Part shown: positions 1 through 10,168 of the stretch, piece after piece
Layout of the letters: each line of letters opens with the position of its first letter
How positions within the stretch are numbered: position 1 is the first letter of the stretch
Position numbers and translations under genes: made by a program
Notes under the pieces: model-generated
Database searches by the model: none
What the model saw: the letters and a program-made list of their open reading frames with translations, nothing else
What the model was told of the DNA's origin: nothing
NCBI GenBank assembly: GCA_026168455.1
Contig: CM047430.1
Coordinates: 7,295,277-7,359,276 of the forward strand
Length of the DNA: 64,000 bases
Origin: Theocolax elegans
Lineage: Eukaryota > Arthropoda > Insecta > Hymenoptera > Cerocephalidae
Reading direction: 5' to 3'

Positions 1-640
1 TCCCAGGTCTTCAACTACTCCAGGTAATTCCTTCAGTGTTGGGGTCACGCTAGTGTGCGTGTTCAGGTGTTTAGTATTTTGCAAGGTCTGCTGTACACGT
101 TGTTTGTGTACAGCAACCTAACCTCTTTGTCCTATACTTTCCTTGTACAGCTGTAGTGATTATATACAGCTGTACACGTATTCCCTTGTCTTTGTCTTCT
201 GCCGATTGCTGTTGATCCTCTTCCTTGCTCCTTACCCTTTTACTGTGTATTTGTTCTTATAAATATCTGTTTTACAGCTGTATCTTGCTTGGCGTTGGAG
301 GTTCTTCGGCTTCCTGCCTGGGTACCATCTCATCGCCTTGGCTGCTATGCTGTGAGGCTTCGGAGGGTCCTGGAGACTTCGTAGTGATCGCCTCCCTTGA
401 CTATCCTGTTGGCTGTGCCAGACTCGGAGGAGCCCACCTGATGATTTGAGCTCGCCCAAGATCCTCATCGCCAGGATCACCTAGTGCTTCGGCTGCATGT
501 GTGTGTTGCGCTTGAGGTGGGGTTATTAGACTGTGAGGGTAGGTAGGGCGTAGTTAATGTGCGGGTAGGTAACTAGGAAATAGTATATGGGTAGGTAGTA
601 TAGCTAGGGACTCGTTTAGCTTATCCGGGTAGGTAGGTGT
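1..640. other. Stretch without a recognisable gene
   Basis: Mixed-composition sequence in which I see no convincing coding region. Short open frames on both strands (around 225-480) lack any family motif. From about 535 to 640 the motif GGGTAGGTAG recurs irregularly at roughly 30-60 bp spacing. Paired tacagctgta words occur near 145-175. It may be the untranslated or LTR end of an unrecognised element. Confidence 0.5.
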
Positions 641-675
641 TTGTCAGGGGTTCAGTCGCTCGCTCTTGACATGTG

Positions 676-930
676 CAAAGCACATTGTCACAATATATAT
701 AACATATATATAACATTTATATATAACATATATATATAACATATATATGACATATATATATATATAACATCTATATAACATATGTATATGACATATATAT
801 AACACATATATATGACATATATATATATATAAAACATATATATATATATATATGTTGAATTCTGAATTCTTAGACACGGCGGCGGCGGCGAAATATTTAT
901 ATATTACAGATATATATATATATATATATA
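676..930. repeat. AT simple-repeat cluster with short CGG tract, copy 1
   Basis: Blocks of TATATAACA and TATATGACA are followed by a ttgaattctgaattcttagaca segment, a short CGG run near 879-890 and a TA run at 911-931. The same order of blocks recurs at 2704-3040, so these are two copies of one compound sequence and not independent microsatellites. Confidence 0.85.
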
Positions 931-932
931 TA

Positions 933-969
933 CTAGGGGGGCTTCGCCCCCCTGCGCGCTTCGCGCGCC
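933..969 (-). mobile_element. Double GC hairpin, candidate Helitron 3' end
   Basis: Two adjacent perfect hairpins are visible: a 7-bp stem at 936-952 and a 6-bp stem at 954-968, both with a TTC loop. Read on the minus strand, the outer hairpin runs straight into CTAG (936 down to 933), followed by T, and the flank is a TA microsatellite. Helitrons typically end in a GC hairpin plus CTRR and insert between A and T, so this fits a Helitron 3' terminus. The usual gap between hairpin and CTRR is absent and no 5' TC end was found, so the call is tentative. Confidence 0.4.
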
Positions 970-978
970 AACCCCCTA

Positions 979-2440
979 TTTTTAATTTCGAAAAAGGTTT
1001 TTCGTAATAAATTTATTTAAAATAATGTTTTAAATTGTATTATTTTTTCACTACCATGGACACCTTAGAAATTAAACCGATTCACACAACACCTTGGAGG
1101 TACTGTTATAATGCATTGGGTTTTATACCAAAAATTTAATTTTTTTTTAAATACGATTACAATTTATAAATAAAAGTTTTTACCAAAATTTAGTATAATG
1201 AAATCAGAATAATAATAATAAAAAAAATAGAGACATTAAATGTTAACTGTAAATTTTAAACTATATGAATTCCTATAAAGCTTAAATTTATATTTTAATA
1301 ATTATAAATGTTAATGAAAAATTAACTTACGAAAAATAGTAAAGTGCATATACTTACTAAATTGTAGTATTTAGTAACAACTTATGAAAATTTTGGAATA
1401 TTTTAAACGGATCTAAATACAACTTCACCTCCTAAAATTAATTTATTTAATGACGAAGGATCATCGCTAAAAGTTCTATGACATTAATATTTTGTACTTT
1501 TAGAGTAATAAAACTTTATTCTTTAATAAATAAATTTTTTTATTAATTTTATTAATTTTATAGAACTACTTATATAATTTTAGTGGCTAAGTATACTTAA
1601 TTGTAGTATTTAGTAAAAACCTATTAAAATTTTAGATTATTTTAAACGGATCTAAATAGAACTTTACCTCCTAAAATTAATTTATTTAAGTCATTGCCAA
1701 GAGTTCTATATGTCATTAATATTTTGTACTTTTAGAGTAATAAAACTTTCTTCTTAATTAAATTAATTTTTGTATTAGTTTTAAAGAATTATTTATAACA
1801 TTTTAGCGGTAAATAAATAAAAACCTGTTTCTTCCATTTCTCCCGTGATTCGTAATTTGCACCCTCTTTCAAAATTTTCGTTTTAATCCATAATTATATA
1901 CAATTTATTTTTACTATACAGAGCCCAAATATTTATTTTGATTATTATAAACAAATTCATTTTTTAAATATCCTTCTGTTTCTAATAAATACATACTTGT
2001 TTATTTAAAATATTGTTTTATATAAATATACGTAATCTACTTACTTATATATCCATACTATTTTTAAATTTTGATTTGAATAATATTTAAATTAAATACT
2101 ACTAAAATAATAATTTTCGAAAAACTTTTGAAATGTAATTCGTATTTTACATTGCCACTGTTAAAATTTGAATTTTCTTTTGCCATCACTGTTTATAATA
2201 GAATTATCTTAAAAATGCAATAATTTATGTATTTAATTTTTAATTTATTGTATATTTCACATATAAATATTTGGAAAAGTGTATGTTATACTTGATTCAT
2301 ATTTATTTTATCTTCGAAAATTTGTGCATATTTTTAAAAACGTTACATTAAATTTTAGGTCTGTTTCTATTTTATGAGTTTTATCAGGAATTAGTAAACT
2401 AATACACATTCTTTCAAGTTATATTCACAACTTTTTTTTG
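979..2440. other. AT-rich non-coding stretch
   Basis: Very AT-rich sequence without an open frame of note on either strand. It contains the tandem duplication annotated at 1351-1775. If 933 is a Helitron 3' end, this would be the interior of a non-autonomous copy on the minus strand, but no second end could be fixed. Confidence 0.5.
1351..1775. repeat. Diverged tandem duplication, ~241-bp period
   Basis: The block beginning at 1351 (attgtagtatttagta, then ttttaaacggatctaaat, then attttgtacttttagagt) is repeated in the same order from about 1593. The copies differ by scattered substitutions and small indels, so the duplication is old. Confidence 0.8.
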
Positions 2441-2495
2441 CGCACGGAAAAAATACATATATTATCTATTCTTGAAAAAACAAATAACACGTACA

Positions 2496-2703
<208 letters not shown>

Positions 2704-2705
<2 letters not shown>

Positions 2706-2967
2706 ATATATATGACATATTTATATAACATATATATATATAACATATATATATAACATATATATATAACATATATATATAACATATATATGACATATAT
2801 ATATATATAACATATATATATGACATATATATATGACATATATATATAACATATATATAACATATATATGACATATATATATAAAACATATATATATATG
2901 TTGAATCCTGAATTCTTAGACACGGCGGCGGCGGCGGCGGCGGCGGCGAAATATTTATATATTATAG

Positions 2968-3042
<75 letters not shown>
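2704..3042. repeat. AT simple-repeat cluster with CGG tract, copy 2
   Basis: Same compound order as 676-930: TATATAACA/TATATGACA blocks, a gaattcttagaca segment, an expanded CGG run near 2924-2948, aaatatttatatatta, then a long TA run. The CGG and TA tracts are longer than in copy 1. Confidence 0.85.
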
Positions 3043-3045
<3 letters not shown>

Positions 3046-3071
3046 GTAATTTCTTATGGAACGGGGGGCGT

Positions 3072-4280
3072 ACCCCTGTCAAAAATATACAGCTGTAAAA
3101 ATAACTGGAAATACAGGTGTAAATCCATGTAATATTAAATGGATTTACAGGTGTAAATCATGTAATATTAAATGGATTTTTTAATTTTACAAATGTTTTT
3201 TTATTTAGATTAACATACAACCCTGGTGGAAATACGAACAATTTTTTACCGATAAAATAGGAATTTTTTATACTGTACTACCAATATTCTAGGTATAAAA
3301 AATATCTATTTTATTCCTATATGTGTAACGTTTTTTGGTCCCTAAATATAACATTAAATATGGTCTATTGGGATTCGGCATTTTCTACCTATAAAGTAGT
3401 TATAAGTTTGATCTTATATTTTTCAGGCTTATAAATTACTTAAACGTTATTACGTTATAGTCAGAAACAATATTTTATTAATATACAATAGTTTACCTAT
3501 CTCATAAATTGAGCAATCAGGATTTTTAAAGCATTTTTAAAGAATACAAAAATAATGCAGAAATTAAAAAGTATTTATATATACATAACTCAAAAAAAAT
3601 TTGAAAAGAATTTCTCTTTCGAAACCTTATTATTATTTTTAATTAACTTATATTTATTTTTATATTGTTTTAGTTTATATATTTACACTAATTACATATA
3701 TTTGACGCAGAAAAACGCTGAAAAAATTTTTGCCCTAACCGGGAATCGAACCCCGCAACGCACGCACCAAACGCAAACGCTCTATCCACTAAGCTAACGC
3801 AACGCTTACATATGCAAATGTTTGGAACTTGTATATACAGATCATCCCTGTATTAATATCTTAATAATTGTTATTTATTCTTTGATCTATATACAGAAGA
3901 TGTTAGGCAGTAAATAACTAATTTAAATAATGATGGTCTTACCGATGTCTACCAAAGAGATATCTTCTTCCTTTTTTCTATATTATTATAATTTCTTAAA
4001 AGCATATGAATACTTTTATAATACTTATTTATACCCTAAAACATAATATATTATTTTGCTACTATGTGTAAAAGGGCATTCTTCTAATATAAATTTATTT
4101 AAAAATAAATAAATAAATAATACTAATTTTTAAATTCAAACTATTTATTTAAAAATAATATAGAAAATTGTATGTTAATCTAAATAAAAAAACATTTGTA
4201 AAATTAAAAAATCCATTTAATATTACATGATTTACACCTGTAAATCCATTTAATATTACATGGATTTACACCTGTAAATT
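3072..4280. mobile_element. Inverted-repeat element with one tRNA-like unit
   Basis: The left end (ACCCCTGTC from 3072) is the exact inverse of the end at 10897 for at least 60 bp. It is followed by short palindromic words (acaggtgtaaat, catgtaatattaaatgg). The interior 3221-4165 is one minus-strand copy of the ~935-bp unit that is tandemly arrayed at 6716-10679. From 4180 to 4276 the subterminal sequence returns in inverse orientation and is then lost, so the right terminus is truncated. It encodes no recognisable transposase and is non-autonomous. The superfamily is not identifiable from the ends. Confidence 0.7.
3732..3803 (-). tRNA. tRNA-like sequence (UUG anticodon position), degenerate
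   Basis: 72 nt with a good D arm (GCUU/GAGC), A box TAGCTTAGTGGA, a T arm with the TTCGATT loop and B box GGTTCGATTCC. The anticodon loop would present UUG. The acceptor strands (GTTGCGT and TTAGGGC) do not pair and the T stem has a G-G mismatch, so this is a tRNA-derived module and not a functional tRNA. A run of six T follows a few bases downstream in its sense direction, as expected of a Pol III terminator. Four full plus-strand copies lie at 6884, 7823, 8760 and 10097. Confidence 0.65.
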
Positions 4281-4284
4281 ACCT

Positions 4285-4800
4285 CGTGATACACCCAACG
4301 GTGGTGCAAGTATTATTTCATTTAAAAAGAATAAAAATGAGAAAAATTTCTGTTTTATTACTTTTCCATAAATTAATTTTGCACAAATGAATATTATTAT
4401 AAAATTGTGTATTTTCTGCTGTAACTAAAAAAAAAAAATAAATGAGTAAGATCGAATTTTTCAGAAAATATTAGTACATTCAGTTCGAAAAATGTATTTA
4501 TTTTTGAAAAGCAATACTTGCCGATTCCATTTTGATTTCAGTACTTTCTATTGCGGAAACTTTCTACGAATTATGTACAACAATTTTAAAAGTGTGATTA
4601 AAATATACACCATACTTGACAATTGCATTTTGATTTCAGTACTTTCTAATGTAATAACTTCATTGGTATTATTCTATTGATAAATAAGTTATTATGTAAT
4701 ATAGGTTTAGTTAAAATAAAAATATTGGAAAATTGTGATCGGACCGAACCCATACTTGCCAAAATGTACACCTTCTTGAAGGTGTTTTACAACATTATAC
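4285..4800. repeat. Interspersed repeat, copy A (relative at 29330-30745)
   Basis: Contains an ACGGTGGTGCAAGTA motif near 4298 and two words tttgatttcagtactttct (near 4531 and 4631) that recur, inverted, as a degenerate series at 29425-30190. The same components sit together at 29330-30745, so this is a dispersed family. A 62-codon open frame at 4492-4680 runs across it but has no motif and is not called. Confidence 0.65.
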
Positions 4801-5018
4801 GTAAAGTTTTATAGTTTATACATATACATATTACCCAACGTTAAAATTTTGTAACAAATAACTCGCGATACGGTCTAAAAATTCGCGCTCTGACTGGTGG
4901 CTTTTCCCACCACCAGAGGGAGACGACTATCTCTCTACACTCGTTGGAGAGATCGTCGTCTAATTTCTATATATATAGCCGCAGAACATCTTGCTGGCGT
5001 CGCATATCATCTTGCGAC

Positions 5019-5087
5019 AGGCGTCTAAGGTAAGATCTCCAGTTCCTTACTGAGGAGTCCAAGCTGGAGATCGAGAACGAAACGCCT
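5019..5087 (+). ncRNA. Type III hammerhead ribozyme, copy 1 (stem II mismatch)
   Basis: Same layout as the copy at 5408. AGGCGT and ACGCCT form stem III, cleavage is expected after C5025, stem I is TAAGG/CCTTA, and CTGAGGA and GAAA form the core. Stem II reads GTCC/GAAC, giving one C-A mismatch, and loop II is one base shorter. Activity is probably reduced. The loop I/loop II complementarity is kept. Confidence 0.75.
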
Positions 5088-5407
5088 TTAATTATTTTAA
5101 AAGGCCGTGCTCTGGGAAATTCCACCAACCATAGTGGACAAAGAGTACGATAGGCCTGCTTTATTCTAAAAGTAAAGCATTTGGTTCGGAGAGACCGATA
5201 TTATTATACATATACATATTACCGAACGTTAAAATTTTGTAACAAATAACTCGCGATACGGTCTAAAAATTCGCGCTCTGGCTGGTGGCTTTTCCCACAC
5301 ACCAGAGGAGACGACTATCTCTCTACACTCGTTGGAGGATCGTCGTCTAATTTCTATATATATAGTCGCAGGAACATCTTGCTGGCCGTCGCATATCATC
5401 TTGCGAC

Positions 5408-5477
5408 AGGCGTCTAAGGTAAGATCTCCAGTTCCTTACTGAGGAGTCCCAAGCTGGAGATCGAGGACGAAACGCCT
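5408..5477 (+). ncRNA. Type III hammerhead ribozyme, copy 2 (canonical)
   Basis: Stem III is AGGCGT (5408-5413) with ACGCCT (5472-5477). The cleavage triplet is GUC, with cleavage after C5414. Stem I is TAAGG (5415-5419) with CCTTA (5434-5438). The first core strand is CTGAGGA (5439-5445), matching CUGANGA with N7 = G. Stem II is GTCC (5446-5449) with GGAC (5465-5468), followed by GAA plus A15.1. Every conserved hammerhead position I can check is satisfied, and stem III is the open stem. Loop I GATCTCCAG (5423-5431) is perfectly complementary to loop II CTGGAGATC (5454-5462), which could make a 9-bp kissing interaction or a competing fold. Family rule and sequence agree; activity is inferred. 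Confidence 0.88.
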
Positions 5478-5854
5478 TTAATTATTTTAAAAGGCCGTGC
5501 TCTGGAAATTCCACCAACCATAGTGGACAAAGAATACGATAGGCCTGCTTTATTCTAAAAGTAAAGCATTTGGTTCGGAGAGACCGATATCATATACATA
5601 TACATATTACCGAAACGTTTAAAATTTTGTATACAACATAACTCGCGATACGGTCTAAAAATTCGCGACTCTGTCTGGTGGCTTTTCCTACCACCAGAGG
5701 AGATACGGTCTAAAAATTCGCGCTCTGGCTGGTGGCTTTTCCCACCACCAGAGGGAGACGACTATCTCTCTACACTCGTTGGAGAGATCGTCGTCTAATT
5801 TCTATATATATAGCCGCAGAACATCTTGCTGGCGTCGCATATCACTCTTGCGAC

Positions 5855-5923
5855 AGGCGTCTAAGGTAAGATCTCCAGTTCCTTACTGAGGGAGTCCAAG
5901 CTGGAGATCGAGGACGAACGTCT
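5855..5923 (+). ncRNA. Degenerate type III hammerhead, copy 3
   Basis: Stems I and III, the GUC site (cleavage after C5861) and both loop complements remain. The first core strand has an extra G (CTGAGGGA) and the second core strand is one A short (GAACG), so the core is disrupted. Probably inactive. Confidence 0.65.
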
Positions 5924-6057
5924 TTAATTATTTTAAAAGGTCGTGCTCTGGGAAATTCCACCAACCATAGTGGACAAAGAGTACGATAGGCCTGCCTTTA
6001 TTCTAAAAGTGAAGCATTTGGTTCGGACGAGACCGATATTATTATACATATACATAT

Positions 6058-6274
6058 CCCTGTCAAACATATACAGCTGTAAAAATAACTGGAAATACAG
6101 GTGTAAATCCATGTAATAATACAGCTGTATTGGAGTGGATTCGCCTGGATTTATTAACTGGATTTACAGGTGTAAATCCCATGTAATATTAAATGGATTT
6201 ACAGGTGTAAATCATGTAATATTAAATGGATTTTTTAATTTTACAAATGTTTTTTAATTTAGATTAACATACAA
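6058..6274 (+). repeat. Left inverted repeat of composite element
   Basis: Runs from CCCTGTC to the acaa at 6274. It includes a middle portion (aatacagctgtattggagtgg) that is missing from the end at 3072, so this is the fuller version of the terminus. Confidence 0.8.
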
Positions 6275-6308
6275 TAACCTTTGATCGATTTTAAACGCAA
6301 TTTAATAA

Positions 6309-6361
6309 CCCCGCAACGCACGCACCAAACGCAAACGCTCTATCCACTAAGCTAACGCAAC
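6309..6361 (-). pseudogene. Truncated tRNA-like sequence
   Basis: Carries the acceptor 5' strand, D arm and A box, anticodon arm and part of the T arm of the repeated tRNA-like module. The T loop and 3' end are replaced by unrelated AT-rich sequence before 6309, so the B box is lost. Confidence 0.7.
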
Positions 6362-6883
6362 GCTTACATATGCAAATGTTTGGAACTTGTATATACAGAT
6401 CATCCCTGTATAATCTCTTAATAATTGTTATTTATTCTTTGATCTATATACAGAAGATGTTAGGCAGTAAATAACTAATTTAAATAATGATGGTCTTACC
6501 GATGTCTACCAAAGATATCTTCTTCCTTTTTTCTATATATTATAATTTCTTAAAAGCATATGAATACTTTTATAATACTTATTTATACCCTAAACATAAT
6601 ATATATTTTGCTACTATGTGTAAAAGGGCATTCTTCTAATATAAATTTATTTAAAAATAAATAAATAATACTAATTTTTAAATTCAAACTATTTATTTAA
6701 AAATAATATAGAAAAAAGGAAGAAAATCTCTTTGGTAGACATCGGTAAGACCATCATTATTTAAATTAGTTATTTACTGCCTAACATCTTCTGTATATAG
6801 ATCAAAGAATAAATAACAATTATTAAGATATTAATACAGGGATGATCTGTATATACAAGTTCCAAACATTTGCATATGTAAGC

Positions 6884-6955
6884 GTTGCGTTAGCTTAGTG
6901 GATAGAGCGTTTGCGTTTGGTGCGTGCGTTGCGGGGTTCGATTCCCGGTTAGGGC
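6884..6955 (+). tRNA. tRNA-like module with A box, B box and T6, array copy 1
   Basis: A box begins at T8 = 6891, B box GGTTCGATTCC lies at 6935-6945, and six T at 6961-6966 could terminate Pol III. The predicted anticodon is UUG. The acceptor stem does not pair. It is best read as a tRNA-derived Pol III unit; a working tRNA-Gln is unlikely. Confidence 0.65.
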
Positions 6956-7822
6956 AAAAATTTTTTCAGCGTTTTTCTGCGTCAAATATATGTAATTAGT
7001 GTAAATATATAAACTAAAACAATATAAAAATAAATATAAGTTAATTAAAAATAATAATAAGGTTTCGAAAGAGAAATTCTTTTCAAATTTTTTTGAGTTA
7101 TGTATATATAAATACTTTTTAATTTCTGCATTATTTTTGTATTCTTTAAAAATGCTTTAAAAATCCTGATTGCTCAATTTATGAGATAGGTAAACTATTG
7201 TATATTAATAAAATATTGTTTCTGACTATAACGTAATAACGTTTAAGTAATTTATAAGCCTGAAAAATATAAGATCAAACTTATAACTACTTTATAGGTA
7301 GAAAATGCCGAATCCCAATAGACCATATTTAATGTTATATTTAGGGACCAAAAAACGTTACACATATAGGAATAAAATAGATATTTTTTATACCTAGAAT
7401 ATTGGTAGTACAGTATAAAAAATTCCTATTTTATCGGTAAAAAATTGTTCGTATTTCCACCAGGGTTTCTATATTATTTTTAAATAAATAGTTTGAATTT
7501 AAAAATTAGTATTATTTATTTATTTTTAAATAAATTTATATTAGAAGAATGCCCTTTTACACATAGTAGCAAAATAATATTATGTTTTAGGGTATAAATA
7601 AGTATTATAAAAGTATTCATATGCTTTTAAGAAATTATAATAATATAGAAAAAAGGAAGAAAATATCTCTTTGGTAGACATCGGTAAGACCATCATTATT
7701 TAAATTAGTTATTTACTGCCTAACATCTTCTGTATATAGATCAAAGAATAAATAACAATTATTAAGATATTAATACAGGGATGATCTGTATATACAAGTT
7801 CCAAACATTTGCATATGTAAGC

Positions 7823-7894
7823 GTTGCGTTAGCTTAGTGGATAGAGCGTTTGCGTTTGGTGCGTGCGTTGCGGGGTTCGATTCCCGGTTAGGGC
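7823..7894 (+). tRNA. tRNA-like module, array copy 2
   Basis: Sequence-identical over the module to the copy at 6884, with the same boxes, unpaired acceptor strands and downstream T-run. Confidence 0.65.
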
Positions 7895-8759
7895 AAAAAT
7901 TTTTTCAGCGTTTTTCTGCGTCAAATATATGTAATTAGTGTAAATATATAAACTAAAACAATATAAAAATAAATATAAGTTAATTAAAAATAATAATAAG
8001 GTTTCGAAAGAGAAATTCTTTTCAAATTTTTTTGAGTTATGTATATATAAATACTTTTTAATTTCTGCATTATTTTTGTATTCTTTAAAAATGCTTTAAA
8101 AATCCTGATTGCTCAATTTATGAGATAGGTAAACTATTGTATATTAATAAAATATTGTTTCTGACTATAACGTAATAACGTTTAAGTAATTTATAAGCCT
8201 GAAAAATATAAGATCAAACTTATAACTACTTTATAGGTAGAAAATGCCGAATCCCAATAGACCATATTTAATGTTATATTTAGGGACCAAAAAACGTTAC
8301 ACATATAGGAATAAAATAGATATTTTTTATACCTAGAATATTGGTAGTACAGTATAAAAAATTCCTATTTTATCGGTAAAAAATTGTTCGTATTTCCACC
8401 AGGGTTTCTATATTATTTTTAAATAAATAGTTTGAATTTAAAAATTAGTATTATTTATTTATTTTTAAATAAATTTATATTAGAAGAATGCCCTTTTACA
8501 CATAGTAGCAAAATAATATTATGTTTTAGGGTATAAATAAGTATTATAAAAGTATTCATATGCTTTTAAGAAATTATAATAATATAGAAAAAAGGAAGAA
8601 AATCTCTTTGGTAGACATCGGTAAGACCATCATTATTTAAATTAGTTATTTACTGCCTAACATCTTCTGTATATAGATCAAAGAATAAATAACAATTATT
8701 AAGATATTAATACAGGGATGATCTGTATATACAAGTTCCAAACATTTGCATATGTAAGC

Positions 8760-8831
8760 GTTGCGTTAGCTTAGTGGATAGAGCGTTTGCGTTTGGTGCG
8801 TGCGTTGCGGGGTTCGATTCCCGGTTAGGGC
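8760..8831 (+). tRNA. tRNA-like module, array copy 3
   Basis: Identical module to the copy at 6884, with both internal promoter boxes and the T-run kept. Confidence 0.65.
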
Positions 8832-9354
8832 AAAAATTTTTTCAGCGTTTTTCTGCGTCAAATATATGTAATTAGTGTAAATATATAAACTAAAACAATA
8901 TAAAAATAAATATAAGTTAATTAAAAATAATAATAAGGTTTCGAAAGAGAAATTCTTTTCAAATTTTTTTGAGTTATGTATATATAAATACTTTTTAATT
9001 TCTGCATTATTTTTGTATTCTTTAAAAATGCTTTAAAAATCCTGATTGCTCAATTTATGAGATAGGTAAACTATTGTATATTAATAAAATATTGTTTCTG
9101 ACTATAACGTAATAACGTTTAAGTAATTTATAAGCCTGAAAAATATAAGATCAAACTTATAACTACTTTATAGGTAGAAAATGCCGAATCCCAATAGACC
9201 ATATTTAATGTTATATTTAGGGACCAAAAAACGTTACACATATAGGAATAAAATAGATATTTTTTATACCTAGAATATTGGTAGTACAGTATAAAAAATT
9301 CCTATTTTATCGGTAAAAAATTGTTCGTATTTCCACCAGGGTTTCTATATTATT

Positions 9355-9808
9355 TTTAAATAAATAGTTTGAATTTAAAAATTAGTATTATTTATTTATT
9401 TTTAAATAAATAGTTTGAATTTAAAAATTAGTATTATTTATTTATTTTTAAATAAATAGTTTGAATTTAAAAATTAGTATTATTTATTTATTTTTAAATA
9501 AATAGTTTGAATTTAAAAATTAGTATTATTTATTTATTTTTAAATAAATAGTTTGAATTTAAAAATTAGTATTATTTATTTATTTTTAAATAAATAGTTT
9601 GAATTTAAAAATTAGTATTATTTATTTATTTTTAAATAAATAGTTTGAATTTAAAAATTAGTATTATTTATTTATTTATTTTTAAATAAATAGTTTGAAT
9701 TTAAAAATTAGTATTATTTATTTATTTTTAAATAAATAGTTTGAATTTAAAAATTAGTATTATTTATTTATTTATTTTTAAATAAATAGTTTGAATTTAA
9801 AAATTAGT
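9355..9808. repeat. AT minisatellite, ~46-50-bp unit, about nine copies
   Basis: The word taaatagtttgaatttaaaa followed by attagtattatttatttatt recurs about nine times. Each is a copy of a segment present once in the other 935-bp units, so this is a local expansion inside unit 3. Confidence 0.9.
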
Positions 9809-10096
9809 TTTATATTAGAAGAATGCCCTTTTACACATAGTAGCAAACTAATATCTATGTTTTAGGGTATAAATAGTATTATAAAAGTATTCATATGCTT
9901 TTAAGAAATTATAATAATATAGAAAAAGGAAAGAAAATATCTCTTTGGTAGACATCGGTAAGACCATCATTATTTAAATTAGTTATTTACTGCCTAACAT
10001 CTTCTGTATATAGATCAAAGAATAAATAACAATTATTAAGATATTAATACAGGGATGATCTGTATATACAAGTTCCAAACATTTGCATATGTAAGC

Positions 10097-10168
10097 GTTG
10101 CGTTAGCTTAGTGGATAGAGCGTTTGCGTTTGGTGCGTGCGTTGCGGGGTTCGATTCCCGGTTAGGGC
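10097..10168 (+). tRNA. tRNA-like module, array copy 4
   Basis: Same module and flanks as the other array copies, with intact A and B boxes and T6 after the 3' end. Confidence 0.65.

Larger units (their letters stand above)
4815..6057 (+). repeat. Satellite array of ~390-bp units with hammerhead ribozymes
   Basis: Three head-to-tail units start at tatacatatacatatta near 4815, 5206 and 5595. Ribozyme cleavage positions are 389 and 447 bp apart. The third unit is longer because about 60 bp (atacggtctaaaaattcgcg through the ccaccagag hairpin) are duplicated at 5648-5750. Each unit has a CTCTGG.../...CCAGAG hairpin, a ~13-bp GACGAC.../...GTCGTC hairpin, a GTCGC/GCGAC hairpin and then the hammerhead motif. 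Strong secondary structure, ribozyme and tandem arrangement resemble ribozyme-bearing satellites and retrozymes known from animals. Unit 3 joins the inverted-repeat end at 6058 directly. No protein is encoded. Confidence 0.85.

Noticed and set aside
430..460. CTGATGA word as a hammerhead core (also near 27370, 27447 and inverse of 23300)
   Set aside because: No GAAA strand, NUH site or pairing stems at the required spacing.
3555..3797. 80-codon frame repeated identically at 10103-10345
   Set aside because: It lies inside the repeat unit, overlaps the tRNA-like module and is broken by a T-run length change in the other copies. Identity only reflects recent duplication.
6884..10168. Functional tRNA-Gln genes
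   Set aside because: D, anticodon and T arms are recognisable but the acceptor strands do not pair in any copy, and the T stem has a mismatch.
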